Shown here piece by piece: positions 12,586-23,497 of a stretch of 64,000 nucleotides of DNA (positions are counted from its first letter, which is position 1; the number at the start of each line of letters is the position of its first letter). The translations under genes were made by a program, and so were the position numbers. Origin of the DNA: Byssothecium circinans (taxonomy: Eukaryota > Ascomycota > Dothideomycetes > Pleosporales > Massarinaceae). The stretch is taken from contig ML977055.1 of NCBI GenBank assembly GCA_010015675.1, positions 1 to 64,000 on the forward strand. The letters run 5' to 3'. A model generated the notes under the pieces. The model was not told the origin of the DNA. It made no database searches and saw only the letters and a list, made by a program, of their open reading frames with translations.

Positions 12586-13722
12586 TCACGCGCAGTCAAC
12601 GACAGGATTGTCACTGACCAACGCACACACCATCTTCGTTCCTTTTTCCTGTCCATACGTCTTTATGATCTCGCTTCTCAGATTCGCCCACTGCTCTCTT
12701 GAACCAGTCACCGCAGCTGCGACGGCCTTCTCGAAGTTACCCGCTACCGCATTTCTCGGCACATCATCTGGGTCCCCCGTTGCGCTTCCGCTTAGCTCCA
12801 CGATCCCATGATCTTTGTTCATCGTAAAATGCGTGACCCGGTTCTTGCACTGCAGCACTCCCTTCGCCTTGTCGATTAGCACATAGCATCCCGTCGATAA
12901 ATCGCGCGGAACTTGTTCGGCAATCGATCCGTTGGCCCGGAGGTCGATGAAAGGTGCTTGATCCGTTCGATTTAACCCAGGTGGATTCGTGACCGACACG
13001 GCTTGCGACGCGTTCGGCAGATCGGCCCAGTTGCTATGCGCATAGAAATCCTGCAACCCGTGCAGTGCGCGACCAAACCCTTCGAGCGTCACACACTTGG
13101 CTTTATCCTTCGTATTATCGGTTTCCTCTCGCCAATCATGATCGCATTCATTCTCATCTTTCAACTTCGCTTGCCCCTCAATCACTACGCCTTGTGCATC
13201 CAATAACCTCGTCACTCCTCTGACCGCTTGCCCAAACCGCATCCGGAGATGGTCAATACAAGCTTGCAATTGCTGCGTCGCTTGATCCCTCGTCTTCGGA
13301 TACCCTTCAATGTCCATAAAGTCCGCGTCATCGCAGTGCGCTTCGGCGGGTTCGGGAAGCAGGTCGTCAGGCGATCCGATCATGCCATTGTCTCCTGCGC
13401 CTAATACCTTCCCAACATGTGTACCCGCAAGATTGCCCAGTGTGAGAGGCTCGAAGCAGTCGTATGGTGGGAGAGATTTTGCGCCTTCTGCACATTGGAA
13501 AGCGACGCGGGAGATCATTTCGTGTTCGTTGCGCTGTCCGAGACCGTTCCAGGTCCCGAACGGCTCAGGGTGGGCGTGGCATGATGTCGATGTTATCAGG
13601 CAGGCTACTGATGCCGCGAGAAATGTATTGCGTCTGGCAGGGAAAGACCTAGTTTTCGTTAATATTGGTAGGCGAATATAGAGGAGACGAGCGACCAGGG
13701 TTTGCAATTTTGCAACGTACAT
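12586..13722 (-). CDS. Secreted CinY-like protein with Het-C-type HLQDFYAHSNW motif
   Basis: A single open frame of 378 residues from ATG at 13722. A hydrophobic stretch at about residues 32-48 (FLAASVACLITSTSCHA) looks like a signal peptide or anchor, preceded by an unusually long basic leader of about 30 residues. A splice-like GTACGT near 13720 and CTGCCAG near 13647 could mark an alternative N-terminus. The body carries GLGQRNEHEMISRVA, then AHCDDADFMD, and the diagnostic LHGLQDFYAHSNW at about residues 225-240, shared by Het-C proteins and by the CinY family known mainly from actinobacteria. The C-terminus has even cysteines (VCAL, VDCA). Molecular function is not established. The lack of introns fits possible acquisition from bacteria. 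Confidence 0.8.
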   Translation of the reverse strand: MYVAKLQTLVARLLYIRLPILTKTRSFPARRNTFLAASVACLITSTSCHAHPEPFGTWNGLGQRNEHEMISRVAFQCAEGAKSLPPYDCFEPLTLGNLAGTHVGKVLGAGDNGMIGSPDDLLPEPAEAHCDDADFMDIEGYPKTRDQATQQLQACIDHLRMRFGQAVRGVTRLLDAQGVVIEGQAKLKDENECDHDWREETDNTKDKAKCVTLEGFGRALHGLQDFYAHSNWADLPNASQAVSVTNPPGLNRTDQAPFIDLRANGSIAEQVPRDLSTGCYVLIDKAKGVLQCKNRVTHFTMNKDHGIVELSGSATGDPDDVPRNAVAGNFEKAVAAAVTGSREQWANLRSEIIKTYGQEKGTKMVCALVSDNPVVDCA

Positions 13723-14234
13723 TATGAATTACGCATGAAAGCAAAGAAAGAAAATCGTAACCGCTGTCAAAGATGTGGTTCTGGTGCGAAATCGCGGGGG
13801 AGGTAATTATATCGATATTCGGAGATTTATACGGACAATGAGGCCGACCAAGGCCCAAAACGAGGTGCATGAAACGCCAGGATAAGCTCATCAGCGGGTA
13901 AGCGATTAGCACGCTCGTACAAAAACAATCTATATCTCACCTCCGCTTGTAGCGTGGATCTGCATGTCTTGGATGCAGTCAGCAATATGACATGGCTGGG
14001 TTTGCGGATGCCATAGTCGAAGAAGCGGTGCGGTGTCGAGCGGATAACTCAGCGCACCTCATCTTCCAGCGGCGAGGCCAAATATTGCGACAACGAAGGC
14101 AGCCAGCCATGTACCCACTAGATCGGCGGTGTAGAATATTGATGTGCGAAGCGATGTATGATGTTGGTGTAGCCTGGTGTGTCCGAGTAGGTTCCAACGT
14201 ATTTTGCTTGCCTTTTCTCTACCTCTGGGGAAGT
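13723..14234. other. Intergenic, no supported gene
   Basis: It contains the promoter side of the CinY-like gene and the 3' side of the F-box gene. Short overlapping frames on both strands have no recognisable domain. Confidence 0.5.
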
Positions 14235-15754
14235 CTAACAGACGCCCTGTCCCTCCAAAAGCTTAGCGAGAGGGCGATCCACCGCGAGAGTATAGTGAGG
14301 CGTTTGATCAAGAACGACCCCTCTCTCCTCCGACGCCTCCGTCAGATCATCAATAGCAGCTCCTCCCATATTGCGAGCATACACTCGCTTCAAGTTTGGG
14401 AAAGACGCAGCGCCGTCTCTTATTAAATCAACGAGGGACTTCCAGTGTTCGGGAAGCTCTGGGGAACCGTCCAAGTACAAGACTTCCAAGGACTCGGGTA
14501 GACGAAGCGCAAGATTGGGGAACCCGGAATCCTCGTGCGTGAAGAATTCGCCATCAGGCAAAGAAGCATCGACGTCGCTTTCATCGGTTTGATCGCCGGT
14601 GATAACAGCCCAGGAGCAGCAAAGAATCTTGAGCTTTTGAAATCCGCGAAGCGATACGTAGTCGATCTCTTCGTCTTCGTACTGATGCAATTGTCAGCGC
14701 GTTCGGTAAGAGACACCTGACGTTAACTCACATCAAACCCATCTGTATCTAGAAGGGTCAATACTTCCAACGAATGTACCGCATGCTTTAGCAGCAACTC
14801 CGTGACCTTGCGCGGTGCAAACGCCCCGAAGTCGCTCACGCAAGATCCCCCGTTTTCATACGTGAAGGACTCCAAAGCCTCACACCTCGCAAGAATCGAA
14901 TCTATGGTCTTTAGATTTATGAAGCTATGCTGAAATAGCAGTTCTTTGACCTTAGACTTGTATCCAAGTAAAGATTCAACGTCCGGATCAGTGTTTGATC
15001 CCATCTTATAACCGGCAAACTCCGTTACCGTAGGAATAGAGAGGAACACATGAGCCCAGTGGTCGTAAAAAAACCCGCGAACCACGTCAAATGCAATCGC
15101 CACACGCTTAAGATGTTGAAACGGCAGATCCGGGGGTGGAACCGGATCGTGGTGTGCCTTTGCAGCGCGCCAACAAAGAAACTCGAATTCGTCCACTAAA
15201 CTAAATTCGGTAAATCGCAGGGTCTCTAGGTTGATGGCTTGGCAAACCAGGTGCACAGCTAGGGGCCAATCTGAGCCAACTCGAATCATCTTCTCCAAGC
15301 TCCAGGCAGAGCCGAAGGGCCAACCAGGTTTTAGGGGGCTTGCAGGATAGAACTCATCCAGCGTGTCGTCAAGAAATGGAGATTTGCGAATTGCGCTCGC
15401 ATACTGCTGAACAAGGTCATCGGAGAGCAAATGCGGTGAACCGGCATACAGATCGCAATGCCAGATCTCCGCATCCCATACTTGTTGGCGCGTATTCGGC
15501 AAGCTGATGTCCTCAATGTAGTTTGCAATCTTCGGGTTTTCGATTATATCCTTTGTAAGGTTCCACATCAGACGGCCGGCATCGTGGGTGTCGATGGTGT
15601 TGTAGCGAGTCCAGAGTTCTTTGTGCGTTGCGACGAGCGCTGAGAGGAGGCGCGAGTGTTCGCGGCACGTCAGTGCAAATCTGAAGCAAGACCGCGGGTC
15701 GAGGTGCTCTGCAATTAAAAGCCGTAGCTCTGGCGGAAGTGAGATGATAGACAT
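14235..15754 (-). CDS. F-box protein with C-terminal LRR-like region
   Basis: Two exons on the minus strand, 15754-14732 and 14681-14235, with a 50-bp intron (GTGAGT...CATCAG), give 489 residues. The F-box is at the N-terminus (residues 3-40): LPPELRLLIAEHLDPRSCFRFALTC. The rest is rich in leucine-spaced strands such as KVKELLFQHSFINLKTIDSIL, LEVLYLDGS and FPNLKRVYARNMGG, consistent with a degenerate leucine-rich substrate-binding domain. F-box proteins bridge Skp1-cullin ubiquitin ligases to substrates. The target is unknown. Many fungal F-box genes of this layout are species-variable. Confidence 0.86.
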
Positions 15755-16654
15755 TGTAGTTGAGATGGAAAATGAGTTGGGAGGAAAGACGGAGAAGCGT
15801 GAAGGATGGCGATTAGATTCCCCGCACCAAGACGGGTTTGGACGCTACGACTCTTTACATCCTAGCGCAGGGGACCACTCATCGTGAACGCGTCCTCACG
15901 TGGATGAACTGGATTTTGCTCAAAAGTAACTTTTGGACGCCGATAATTGCGATCTCGATCGAATTATTTCTGGAATCGAAACCAAATTTAGAGGGGACTG
16001 ACTAAACAGCAAGATTGGCAGCCTGGCACGTCGTGCGACACCACGAGCAGCTGAGCCCGCCACCGCTTTTTGAAAAAGAAGGTTACACTGAATGTGGCAC
16101 TCGTGTTTTCAAAGACGCCGGCGATTAGGATCTTATGTCAAGCATACTGTCAAAACTCGAATAGGTTTTCACACGGAATTTATAAGTACTTTTGCTATAT
16201 GCTCAATAGATATCATGCGCTCTTTATGCCGGCTTTTGCAAGGCTGCGAGAGTTGGTGGACAGAAATATCAATCACATTCTCATATTGTTTAAGTTCAGT
16301 CATATCAATACACCTTCAGCGTAATGTGTGGTACGGTTCGTCGCTCACCTACAACCATGCTCACCCAACCACCCTCACTGAGCAACCCTCGACCTCCGCA
16401 ACTCCGGTCCAGCAAGCCTTCACACTGAAAGGATCATAATTCCCTCTAGATATCCATTCGGTTCGTTATTTGCAATGTTCATGAGCGGATCAATTCCCCT
16501 CGAAGCAAGACAACCATACATCCTCAGCTCGCCTTCACCACCAACATCACAATTACAATCTATCCTGCCACCTGAACTCGTATTACCCTTGGCCAGACGC
16601 ACTCAGTGCATTTCTCGATTTACGAAAGCAATAGAGGAAAGTATCCAAAAGAAG
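15755..16654. other. Intergenic region between divergent genes
   Basis: It separates the F-box start from the small secreted protein gene. I see no coding signal beyond short random frames. Confidence 0.5.
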
Positions 16655-16661
16655 TATAAAA
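16655..16661 (+). promoter_or_regulatory. TATA box of the small secreted protein gene
   Basis: TATAAAA lies 107 bp upstream of the ATG at 16768, a normal distance for a highly expressed fungal gene, and is followed by a CT/CA-rich leader. Confidence 0.65.
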
Positions 16662-16767
16662 GGTCCCCCATTCTACCATCACCACCACCACCATCACCAC
16701 AATCCTCCAGATCAAACCCTTGCATCCCTCGCCTCTCACCACCAATATCTCATCCTCAATTCTCAAC

Positions 16768-17247
16768 ATGAAGTTCACTCTCGCCATCCTGACCCTCACC
16801 GCCCTCGCGGCCGCTGGCCCAGTCACCCAGCCCACTCCAGCTGGGCCCGCTCCCGCCCAGCCCGTCCCCACCGAAACTGAAGGTGAAATGGGCGCTATGC
16901 GAATTTGCACCTACGGGTACAACTACTGTGGCAGTGACTTGCTCAGCATTGGTACGTCTCAGATAGCCAATCATCCTTTCCTCCTCAATTGCCTTTATTC
17001 TCTACTCATCCCTCACTTCTCTTTTCATACGGCAGATAATCGCATATTCTGATGACCTGCAGGCGATTATCGGCAGGATATCGCCGATGCGCTCAAGGCC
17101 GCCGGCCAGCCGAACGATGCCGCCCACATTCAGTTCAGTCTGTTCAACTGCGACGGGCTGGTTAGCGGACATATCCAGTTCCTCAAGTTTTGCGGTGCAG
17201 AGCGTTGCGTCAATGCTGGGAGTGGCTCGGATGATTATTGTCTCTGA
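16768..17247 (+). CDS. Small secreted cysteine-rich protein (effector candidate)
   Basis: Two exons, 16768-16951 and 17063-17247, around a 111-bp intron (GTACGT...TGCAG), give 122 residues. An upstream in-frame start at 16720 would spoil the signal peptide, so the ATG at 16768 is preferred. The signal peptide is MKFTLAILTLTALAAAG, followed by a Pro/Thr-rich spacer (residues 17-40). The mature domain has six cysteines in the order RIC, NYC, FNC, KFC, ERC, DYC, with the core CTYGYNYCGSDLL. This matches a family of small secreted proteins common in plant-associated Dothideomycetes as I remember it. Biochemical role is unknown. Size, secretion and cysteine content make it an effector candidate. 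Confidence 0.82.
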
Positions 17248-18321
17248 GCGGTGGTCGAGACAGGAAACGTGTCTGAGAATCGATCGATCGAGATGTGCTT
17301 GTGAGCGAATTTTGGGGTTAAATGGTATTTTGCGGTGGATCGGTCGCTTTCGCTTGAGAATATGTGGAGGTTGTGTTGTGGTTCAGTCGTAGCTCAGGCA
17401 GTCACTCTTACAAATGCAAAACCGGTACCGGACCCTAGATCTTCATTGCTTCTGTGATGTCAAGGGATGTTATTTCCTGTGCATTAAATCATGGGTGCTT
17501 TCTAATCTCCTTGAGGGATGTCACTTCCTTGTACCGCAGTGCCAATAAGGCCAAGCCCAGCCCAGCCATCAAGAGTCAACTGTATGTACTGTGCACCCAA
17601 AAACCGTCGCAAATACTTTCTCGAGCTTAGTAAACTGTCGGGATTTTCTCAATCATCGCTGTTTCCGCATTAATTATACCTTGCAGCTCAACGAAGATGC
17701 CTACAAAGGTGAAGTCACGCATCTCAACGTCCCCGCAATCTTGCTATTCCACACAACCTCCTCCTGGAACCGCCTACAATCACCTCCAATCCGACAAAAA
17801 CCAGCCCGTCCTCTCCAATAACCTCTAGGACGCGCCCAAGCACCGTACAATGTGTATCAACTTCCATATCCACGCTGGGGAGAAGAAAACACTCACTCCG
17901 CCTACATAAGCCAGCTCGGCGCTCTTTTCAACCAACCCTCTTATCTTTCTCCACCACACTCCAGATGCGACCACATCACACCCAATCGATGCGTTGTCTA
18001 TGATCAGTGCTTATTCTTCGGCCATACAGGTTCCAACGTCATCGCTCTGTCTTGCTTTCTCGCTCTCATCTTCAGTGTTTCCGGTCCCATCATCGGTTGT
18101 TAGTTGGTGTTTGCGGAATGCAATCATCATGCCAAATAAAACAAGAGTATGGAAGGCTCTCGAAGAGCTAGATCTATTGTAGGTGTAAAGTAATAATACA
18201 AAGTCCGGGAAAGAAAACAAGAAGGAGAACAAGAAAAAAAGGTCCAAAACCCCTAAGCTGAGCCATCTATTGGAAGTCAAGCCATTCTCATGTCGAGATC
18301 AACCGGATACGGTTCGGCCAT
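17248..18321. other. Intergenic, no supported gene
   Basis: About 1.1 kb between the ends of two convergent genes. Frames here are short and show no recognisable domain. Confidence 0.5.
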
Positions 18322-19589
18322 CTATTTGCAGTACCCTCCCTTGCAAGTATACGACCCCTGGCACGGAACCGTCGCACTACAGTCCCAACCAAAGCATCCC
18401 CAATCACACTTCCCACTCGCCGGCTTCGACGTTCCCGAAGCCGGTTTTGCACTTCCCGTTGCGCTAGGAGCAGTAATTGTGCCCGTCGAACTAGGCTTCT
18501 CCTCATCCGGCGCCGTAGAGTTTCCTCCTGACCCAGCCCCAGCCCCGCCACCCTGCTTAGGACAGCTCTCGTTCCCGCCCGCGAGCAGCGTCTTCTTCGT
18601 ATTCGCCAGAGTAGCATCGTCCGTCATAACGACCCTGAAATCGGCCTCCTTGTCGAACTCAAACCAAGACATGGAGATGTAGTTCGGATACTTTGCTTTA
18701 ACTTCCTTCGACACAACAGTCCTCAACCACGCATCCTTCTGGCCCTTCCCCGCACCCGTCTCCCCGATCGCAAAAGGGAGGTCGTAACCCTTGGAAAACG
18801 TGTTATAAAAGTCGCCATAAAGTCTGTCGAACAGCCCGATCTTCGACGTATCGTCACCGGTCCGCGGATAACAATCAATACCAACAATATCAACGTATTC
18901 CTTTCCAGGCCACCACGGCTGCAGATCCTTCGCGGAACCAGCTTGGTTCGGGCTCCAGAAACATTTCACCTTGGCGTTGCCCTTGCAGTTCGCGTTGTAG
19001 ATGTTCTTCCACGCGGTCTGGAAGTCGGCAGCCGTGCCGTGGTAAGTCCCATCCGTGACATACCAGTTCACCTCGTGTGCGAAGCGCAGCCAAACGGGGA
19101 CGCCTTCGTCGGTGAACTTCTTCATGACGGCGGCGACTTGTTTGGCGACCTCGGGGGTGATTTGGTTGAAGTTTATAGACGGCATGACGGAGGCGACGAA
19201 TACCGCCCCAGACTTTACGATATCGTCTTTCATGGCGAGGAGCTGGGAGCCGTCGAAGGTGGAGCCTCGGATTTGGGCATACCAGCCGTACATTGAGGAT
19301 TTGGCGTCGAATTTGGAGTTGATTTGCGCCATGGTGTAGCGTGGGGAGGCCGAGTCGCCTTCGGAGGGGAGGAAACCGACGGCGATGCAGTTTGTGGAGA
19401 GCCCAGAGGAGGGGAGGAGGAGGTCGGATGGCGCTGTAATTTGATGTTAGTAGTAGGTTAATATTGTGTGTTTGGGAGCGTACCTCGTTTGAAGACGTCG
19501 GTATTGGGCTTCATTTGCAGGATGCTAATCGCTCTCCCAAGAGAGGCAGCCATAGCTGCCAGAGCAGCAGTGTATAAAGTAGACTTCAT
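18322..19589 (-). CDS. Secreted GH26-type endo-beta-mannanase with C-terminal cysteine module
   Basis: Two exons on the minus strand, 19589-19484 and 19433-18322, with a 50-bp intron (GTACGC...TTACAG), give 405 residues. The N-terminus is a signal peptide (MKSTLYTAALAAMAASLG). The catalytic domain carries VPVWLRFAHEVNWY, whose Glu fits the acid/base of GH26, then FWSPNQAG, VDIVGIDCYPR and FAIGETGAGKG, whose Glu fits the nucleophile. A Ser/Thr/Pro/Gly linker (about residues 320-375) leads to a final module of about 28 residues with six cysteines, starting CDWGCFGWDC. That tail is not the standard CBM1 pattern. The likely role is extracellular cleavage of mannans. Confidence 0.87.
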
Positions 19590-20405
19590 GATGGAAGCGA
19601 ATGAGGAATAAATGAGAAAAAAAGTGAGAATAGCGATGAATAGGAAAACAAGGCTGAAGACTATGAAATGAAAGTCGATACCAATGTCGTTACGTCCCCA
19701 TCATAGGTGGCGTCTCTGCTTCTTATACAAACCTCCCCTCCCATACAGCCTCCTCTTCTCCCCACACTCCTACCCTTACCATCATATATCGCCGGATCCG
19801 GAAACTCTTCCCCCAAAACAGTGAACTCCGCTCCTCCAGCAGCAGTCACCAGGGCCATCCGGGAGATCGTCGATCAAAAGAGCATCTTGCTCCGAACCCT
19901 CTGTGTGCATACACGAGAAATATCTATTCTAAGCTGCAGAAATAAACTTATGGGGTCCAAGAAAGTCCCTTATTGCAATCCCGGGGCGCAAGGCTGAGAC
20001 AACGGGCCGCTGTGGCCTTGGGTTTTCAGCGAATAGGAGCAACAAGCCGACGCCACCTCCGTCAGGCAATCGCTTAGTGATGATGTGCGCACTCTACAAT
20101 CGTCTTGTGGAAGTCCGGGGCACGTCTATGTTTGTTTGTGAGGGAAGACAGGAGACTTTCGAAGGAGGAGAGGGACGTTGTGGTCCGTGTGTCGGAAATG
20201 GAGAGTGATTGGATCAGGTGGGAAACCGGATGAGATTTAGTAAGCTTCAAGACTCCCTTTTTGTCGGGAATAAAAGTCACGTTATTTTACCACCCGCGCT
20301 CCAATTAGTTGCATGCCACTTCTTAAATTAATGTGTAGGGTCTTAATAGGTCGCTAAGGATGCAATTTTCACGTGACTCTAATTTATGTCGTCACCAGTA
20401 GTGCA
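19590..20405. other. Intergenic, promoter side of the mannanase gene
   Basis: No gene is supported. Overlapping frames on both strands up to 96 codons lack recognisable domains. Confidence 0.45.
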
Positions 20406-20622
20406 ATAATGCGTGTCCGCAGGTTTCGCTGAGGTACCATGGTAGGCGAGCTGCCTTACTACTAACTTGGTGACGGTTTTGTACTACAACACTAGAAAAA
20501 CGACTCTATATATGTTTTATACGGGTCTCTAGAGCGTAAATTAAATTTTTATTACCTATTATACGATCTATACATAAGGTTAAAGGTCGCTTACTTCAGC
20601 GAAACCAGCGGACATGAATTAT
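20406..20622. mobile_element. Short inverted-repeat element (MITE)
   Basis: The left arm ATAATGCGTGTCCGCAGG and onward (20406-20436) is matched in inverted orientation by 20592-20622. The arms share TGTCCGC, GGTTTCGCTGA and GTA with only a few mismatches. The 217-bp unit has GC-balanced arms and an AT-rich centre and contains no coding frame, which is the form of a miniature inverted-repeat transposable element. The superfamily is uncertain. The exact target duplication was not resolved. Confidence 0.7.
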
Positions 20623-21376
20623 TTCACCGCGCGGCACCGCAGCCATTACGCCCGGCGAGTATGTGCAAGAAGGGCCAAAACATGATTCGCGCGGGAAAGA
20701 GGAAAATGTTTCAGCGTTACTGTGTCCAGTATAGTTACCTAAGAAAGTAATCTTGAGAGATGGACTGAAAGACTTTAATTCAGTATTTTCTGTAATACGT
20801 TTTTTAAGGAATATTGTTAGGTTTATTTATCGACCTTACTTCCACAGGAGGAGTCACGTGGGAGTGTCAGTCTTTAGGATTTCCTTTTGGATACTTGGTT
20901 CTCCGTCTCGGTTAAGTACCTTCACCTGGCCTAGCTTCGGGTCTTCCTATATGGTCAGGGTGTCTGCTCCCTTCCTGAGCTTCTTCACACATAGTCTATT
21001 CTGTTTCGCCCCACATACACTACTCTACACTTCCCAACGTTACTCCGCACAAAAATGTGTACTTAAGTGCGCTCACTTATAACATATAACGAATAAGGTT
21101 GTTCTCCTTCCTCATCTGTTCTCGAGCTTACCCTGGCCTGGGTACTATTGCTATTCAAACGCGGGGAAAACAATGCCTACATAATGCCCGGAAAAAGAAT
21201 GGCTATCACACCCGGCAAAAACCTCAAACCTCGGACGGTGACTACATGGCCCGGGGATCGACGATTAACTACGGCAGGGATTTGGAGTATTTCATCTGGT
21301 GCCCCTCTCTTCATAAAATATGCATTCCCAACGGAAAACGAAGAGGACTACCATTGTTCTACCTGAACCTCGCATA
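20623..21376. other. Intergenic, 5' flank of the GHL6-type gene
   Basis: No gene is supported. Several frames overlap on the plus strand but none shows a domain or convincing splice sites. Confidence 0.45.
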
Positions 21377-23497
21377 ATGTCTCCACCAACTTATGGTATT
21401 CGTGCTTCTCTATATCTTGCTCAATGCTTGCTCTTTCTGTCGCAGTCTTGCAAAGCAGCGAGCATGACCAACACAAGTCTAGAGCCGGGACAATGGTGGC
21501 GCAAGCCCTTCAGCATGCTGCAGACCAATCTACGCGAGATCGATGCGGATATGGATGTCAACAAGGTCGCCGACTTCATCGAGCAGCATGGGGCGACTGC
21601 CTGGCTAATCGGTGTCGGAGGCATCCAAGCGCAATACCCGACCAAGTTGCCCTTTCAAATGCGCAACCCATTGTCGGCCCAACGAGCGAGTGGAGATCTG
21701 ATTCAAGACGCTCTAGACGCCGCCCATGGGCGAGGAATGCGGCTGCTAGCAAGAATGGACTTCTCAAAGATTTCGGCGGAAGTCGCCCAAGAGCATCCAG
21801 ACTGGTTGTACGTTTCTCCGACTGGCAAACTGCAGAACCACACCAATGGCCTCGTATCCGTATGTCCATCTGGACCGTACTACCAGGAGCGTATCTTTGA
21901 TATCCTCAATGAGGTGACGAGCCGCTATCACGTTGACGGCTTTTTCATCAATTGGGCTAGTTTCAACGAGGTAGACTATTTCAAAGTCTACTATGGAGTC
22001 TGCTACTGCGACAACTGCAAGGCCAGATGGAAGAGGTACTGGGCAAACCTCGAACTGCCTAATGGTCGTGATGACGCCACCTATCCTCAGTGGCTCAACT
22101 TCACCGACTCGGTCATCAACGAATGGACGGCCCGCGTCCGTGACCTCATTGGCAAGCAACTACCAGATGCCGGCCTCCTGCTTGGACGCAACGCCGACAT
22201 CATGTTCCATGAGGCCAATAATGCCGTTGGTCGAGAGCTCTGGCATCATGCCACGTCAGAAGCCGTAAGCTCGTTGCAGTCCTATCGACCACACGTGCCT
22301 GTTCTCGTTAACGCAGTCTCGTTCGTCGACATGCCATATCGTATGGGAAGCGAGGAGCCCGCTCAATTTGCCCAGTACCTTCTCCAGTGCATATCCCGTG
22401 GAGGGAACCCTTCAACATACATCATGGGGACACCGGGAAAGATTCCATACCTGAATTTTAACATCGCCGGTGAAATAACACGCTTCCACAGGACATGGCG
22501 AGACGTTTATGACGGTTTACAACCAGTCGCCAAGACGGGCCTAGTTCTCCCTGACGAGGCGCAGATCAACGGTTCACAACATGACGACGCACTGTCCGAG
22601 TATCGGGGACTCTACACGGCCATGCAAGAACTTCATGTACCTTTTGATGTCATCGGCCAGGAAAATTTAGCAGCCATGGCGGAGAATGGTGGTCTGAAGA
22701 GATATGAGGTAGTGGTTCTTCCGAACCTCGGAAAGCTAGCATCGGAAGATGTAACCGCTTTAGATAACTGGGTAGCTGCTGGAGGGCGCCTGGTCACCAC
22801 GGGATCCATCGGCGTGGAAGACAATGGTGTCGTGCAGCTCAAGTCACTTCCAGCCGCACGCCATCGCGACACTGTCAACAAGACCGCCCAACTTTTTTCC
22901 ACATATTTTGCACCACCGCAAAACAGGACAGCCGAAAATATCTACACAGGCCCTCTCGTGCCGGTAACAGGGTCATATCACTTATTCGAGTGGAAGAACG
23001 GCACTGAGGGCAAGTACAGAAAACTTGCTTTCGCACCTTTTGCTCCTCCAGAATATGCATACGGCAACCGACAGGTCAACGAGTACGGGTACGGTATCGG
23101 TACCTTCGAGAAGGGGAAGGGAATTGTTATTCCCTTTACCATCGGCCGCGGCTACCGTGAACTTGGATTGAGCGTTCATCGAGGCCTGTTCGAAAAGGTA
23201 CTTCGCGAGGAAGGTGCCGCGAAGGAGAAGCTTTCCGCCAATATCGCGGAACAGGTCGAGGTCATTATTAATGCTAATGGTCCCAAAATGATTGTGCACC
23301 TCATCAATATGTCTGGCGCGCGCAAACAGAATTTTGGCTCTGTCGTGCCTATTCCGGCTGGGTCTATCAAGGTGGAGGGAAGCAATGTGACGGCTCGCGC
23401 GCTTCGGAGCGATAGGATGCTAGAGGTGAGAGATGGGAGGATTATTCTGCCGGGTCTGGACTTGTTTGAAGTCGTCGTCATCGAGGGTCTTGAGTAG
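21377..23497 (+). CDS. Secreted GHL6-type glycosyl hydrolase with trimerisation-like domain
   Basis: A single exon of 706 residues from the ATG at 21377, chosen over 21320 because it gives a clean signal peptide (ASLYLAQCLLFLSQSCKA). Near the mature N-terminus is EPGQWWRKPFSMLQTNLREI, followed by a TIM-barrel-like region with GMRLLARMDFSK, VDGFFINWASFNE and VCYCDNCKARWKRYW. About residues 400-520 (TGLVLPDEAQ...YEVVVLPNLG...WVAAGGRLVTTG) resemble the beta-galactosidase trimerisation fold. This is the layout of the hypothetical glycosyl hydrolase family 6 (GHL6), with fucosidase- or galactosidase-like relatives. The substrate is unknown. The gene has no introns and GC-balanced codons. Confidence 0.78.
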   Translation: MSPPTYGIRASLYLAQCLLFLSQSCKAASMTNTSLEPGQWWRKPFSMLQTNLREIDADMDVNKVADFIEQHGATAWLIGVGGIQAQYPTKLPFQMRNPLSAQRASGDLIQDALDAAHGRGMRLLARMDFSKISAEVAQEHPDWLYVSPTGKLQNHTNGLVSVCPSGPYYQERIFDILNEVTSRYHVDGFFINWASFNEVDYFKVYYGVCYCDNCKARWKRYWANLELPNGRDDATYPQWLNFTDSVINEWTARVRDLIGKQLPDAGLLLGRNADIMFHEANNAVGRELWHHATSEAVSSLQSYRPHVPVLVNAVSFVDMPYRMGSEEPAQFAQYLLQCISRGGNPSTYIMGTPGKIPYLNFNIAGEITRFHRTWRDVYDGLQPVAKTGLVLPDEAQINGSQHDDALSEYRGLYTAMQELHVPFDVIGQENLAAMAENGGLKRYEVVVLPNLGKLASEDVTALDNWVAAGGRLVTTGSIGVEDNGVVQLKSLPAARHRDTVNKTAQLFSTYFAPPQNRTAENIYTGPLVPVTGSYHLFEWKNGTEGKYRKLAFAPFAPPEYAYGNRQVNEYGYGIGTFEKGKGIVIPFTIGRGYRELGLSVHRGLFEKVLREEGAAKEKLSANIAEQVEVIINANGPKMIVHLINMSGARKQNFGSVVPIPAGSIKVEGSNVTARALRSDRMLEVRDGRIILPGLDLFEVVVIEGLE

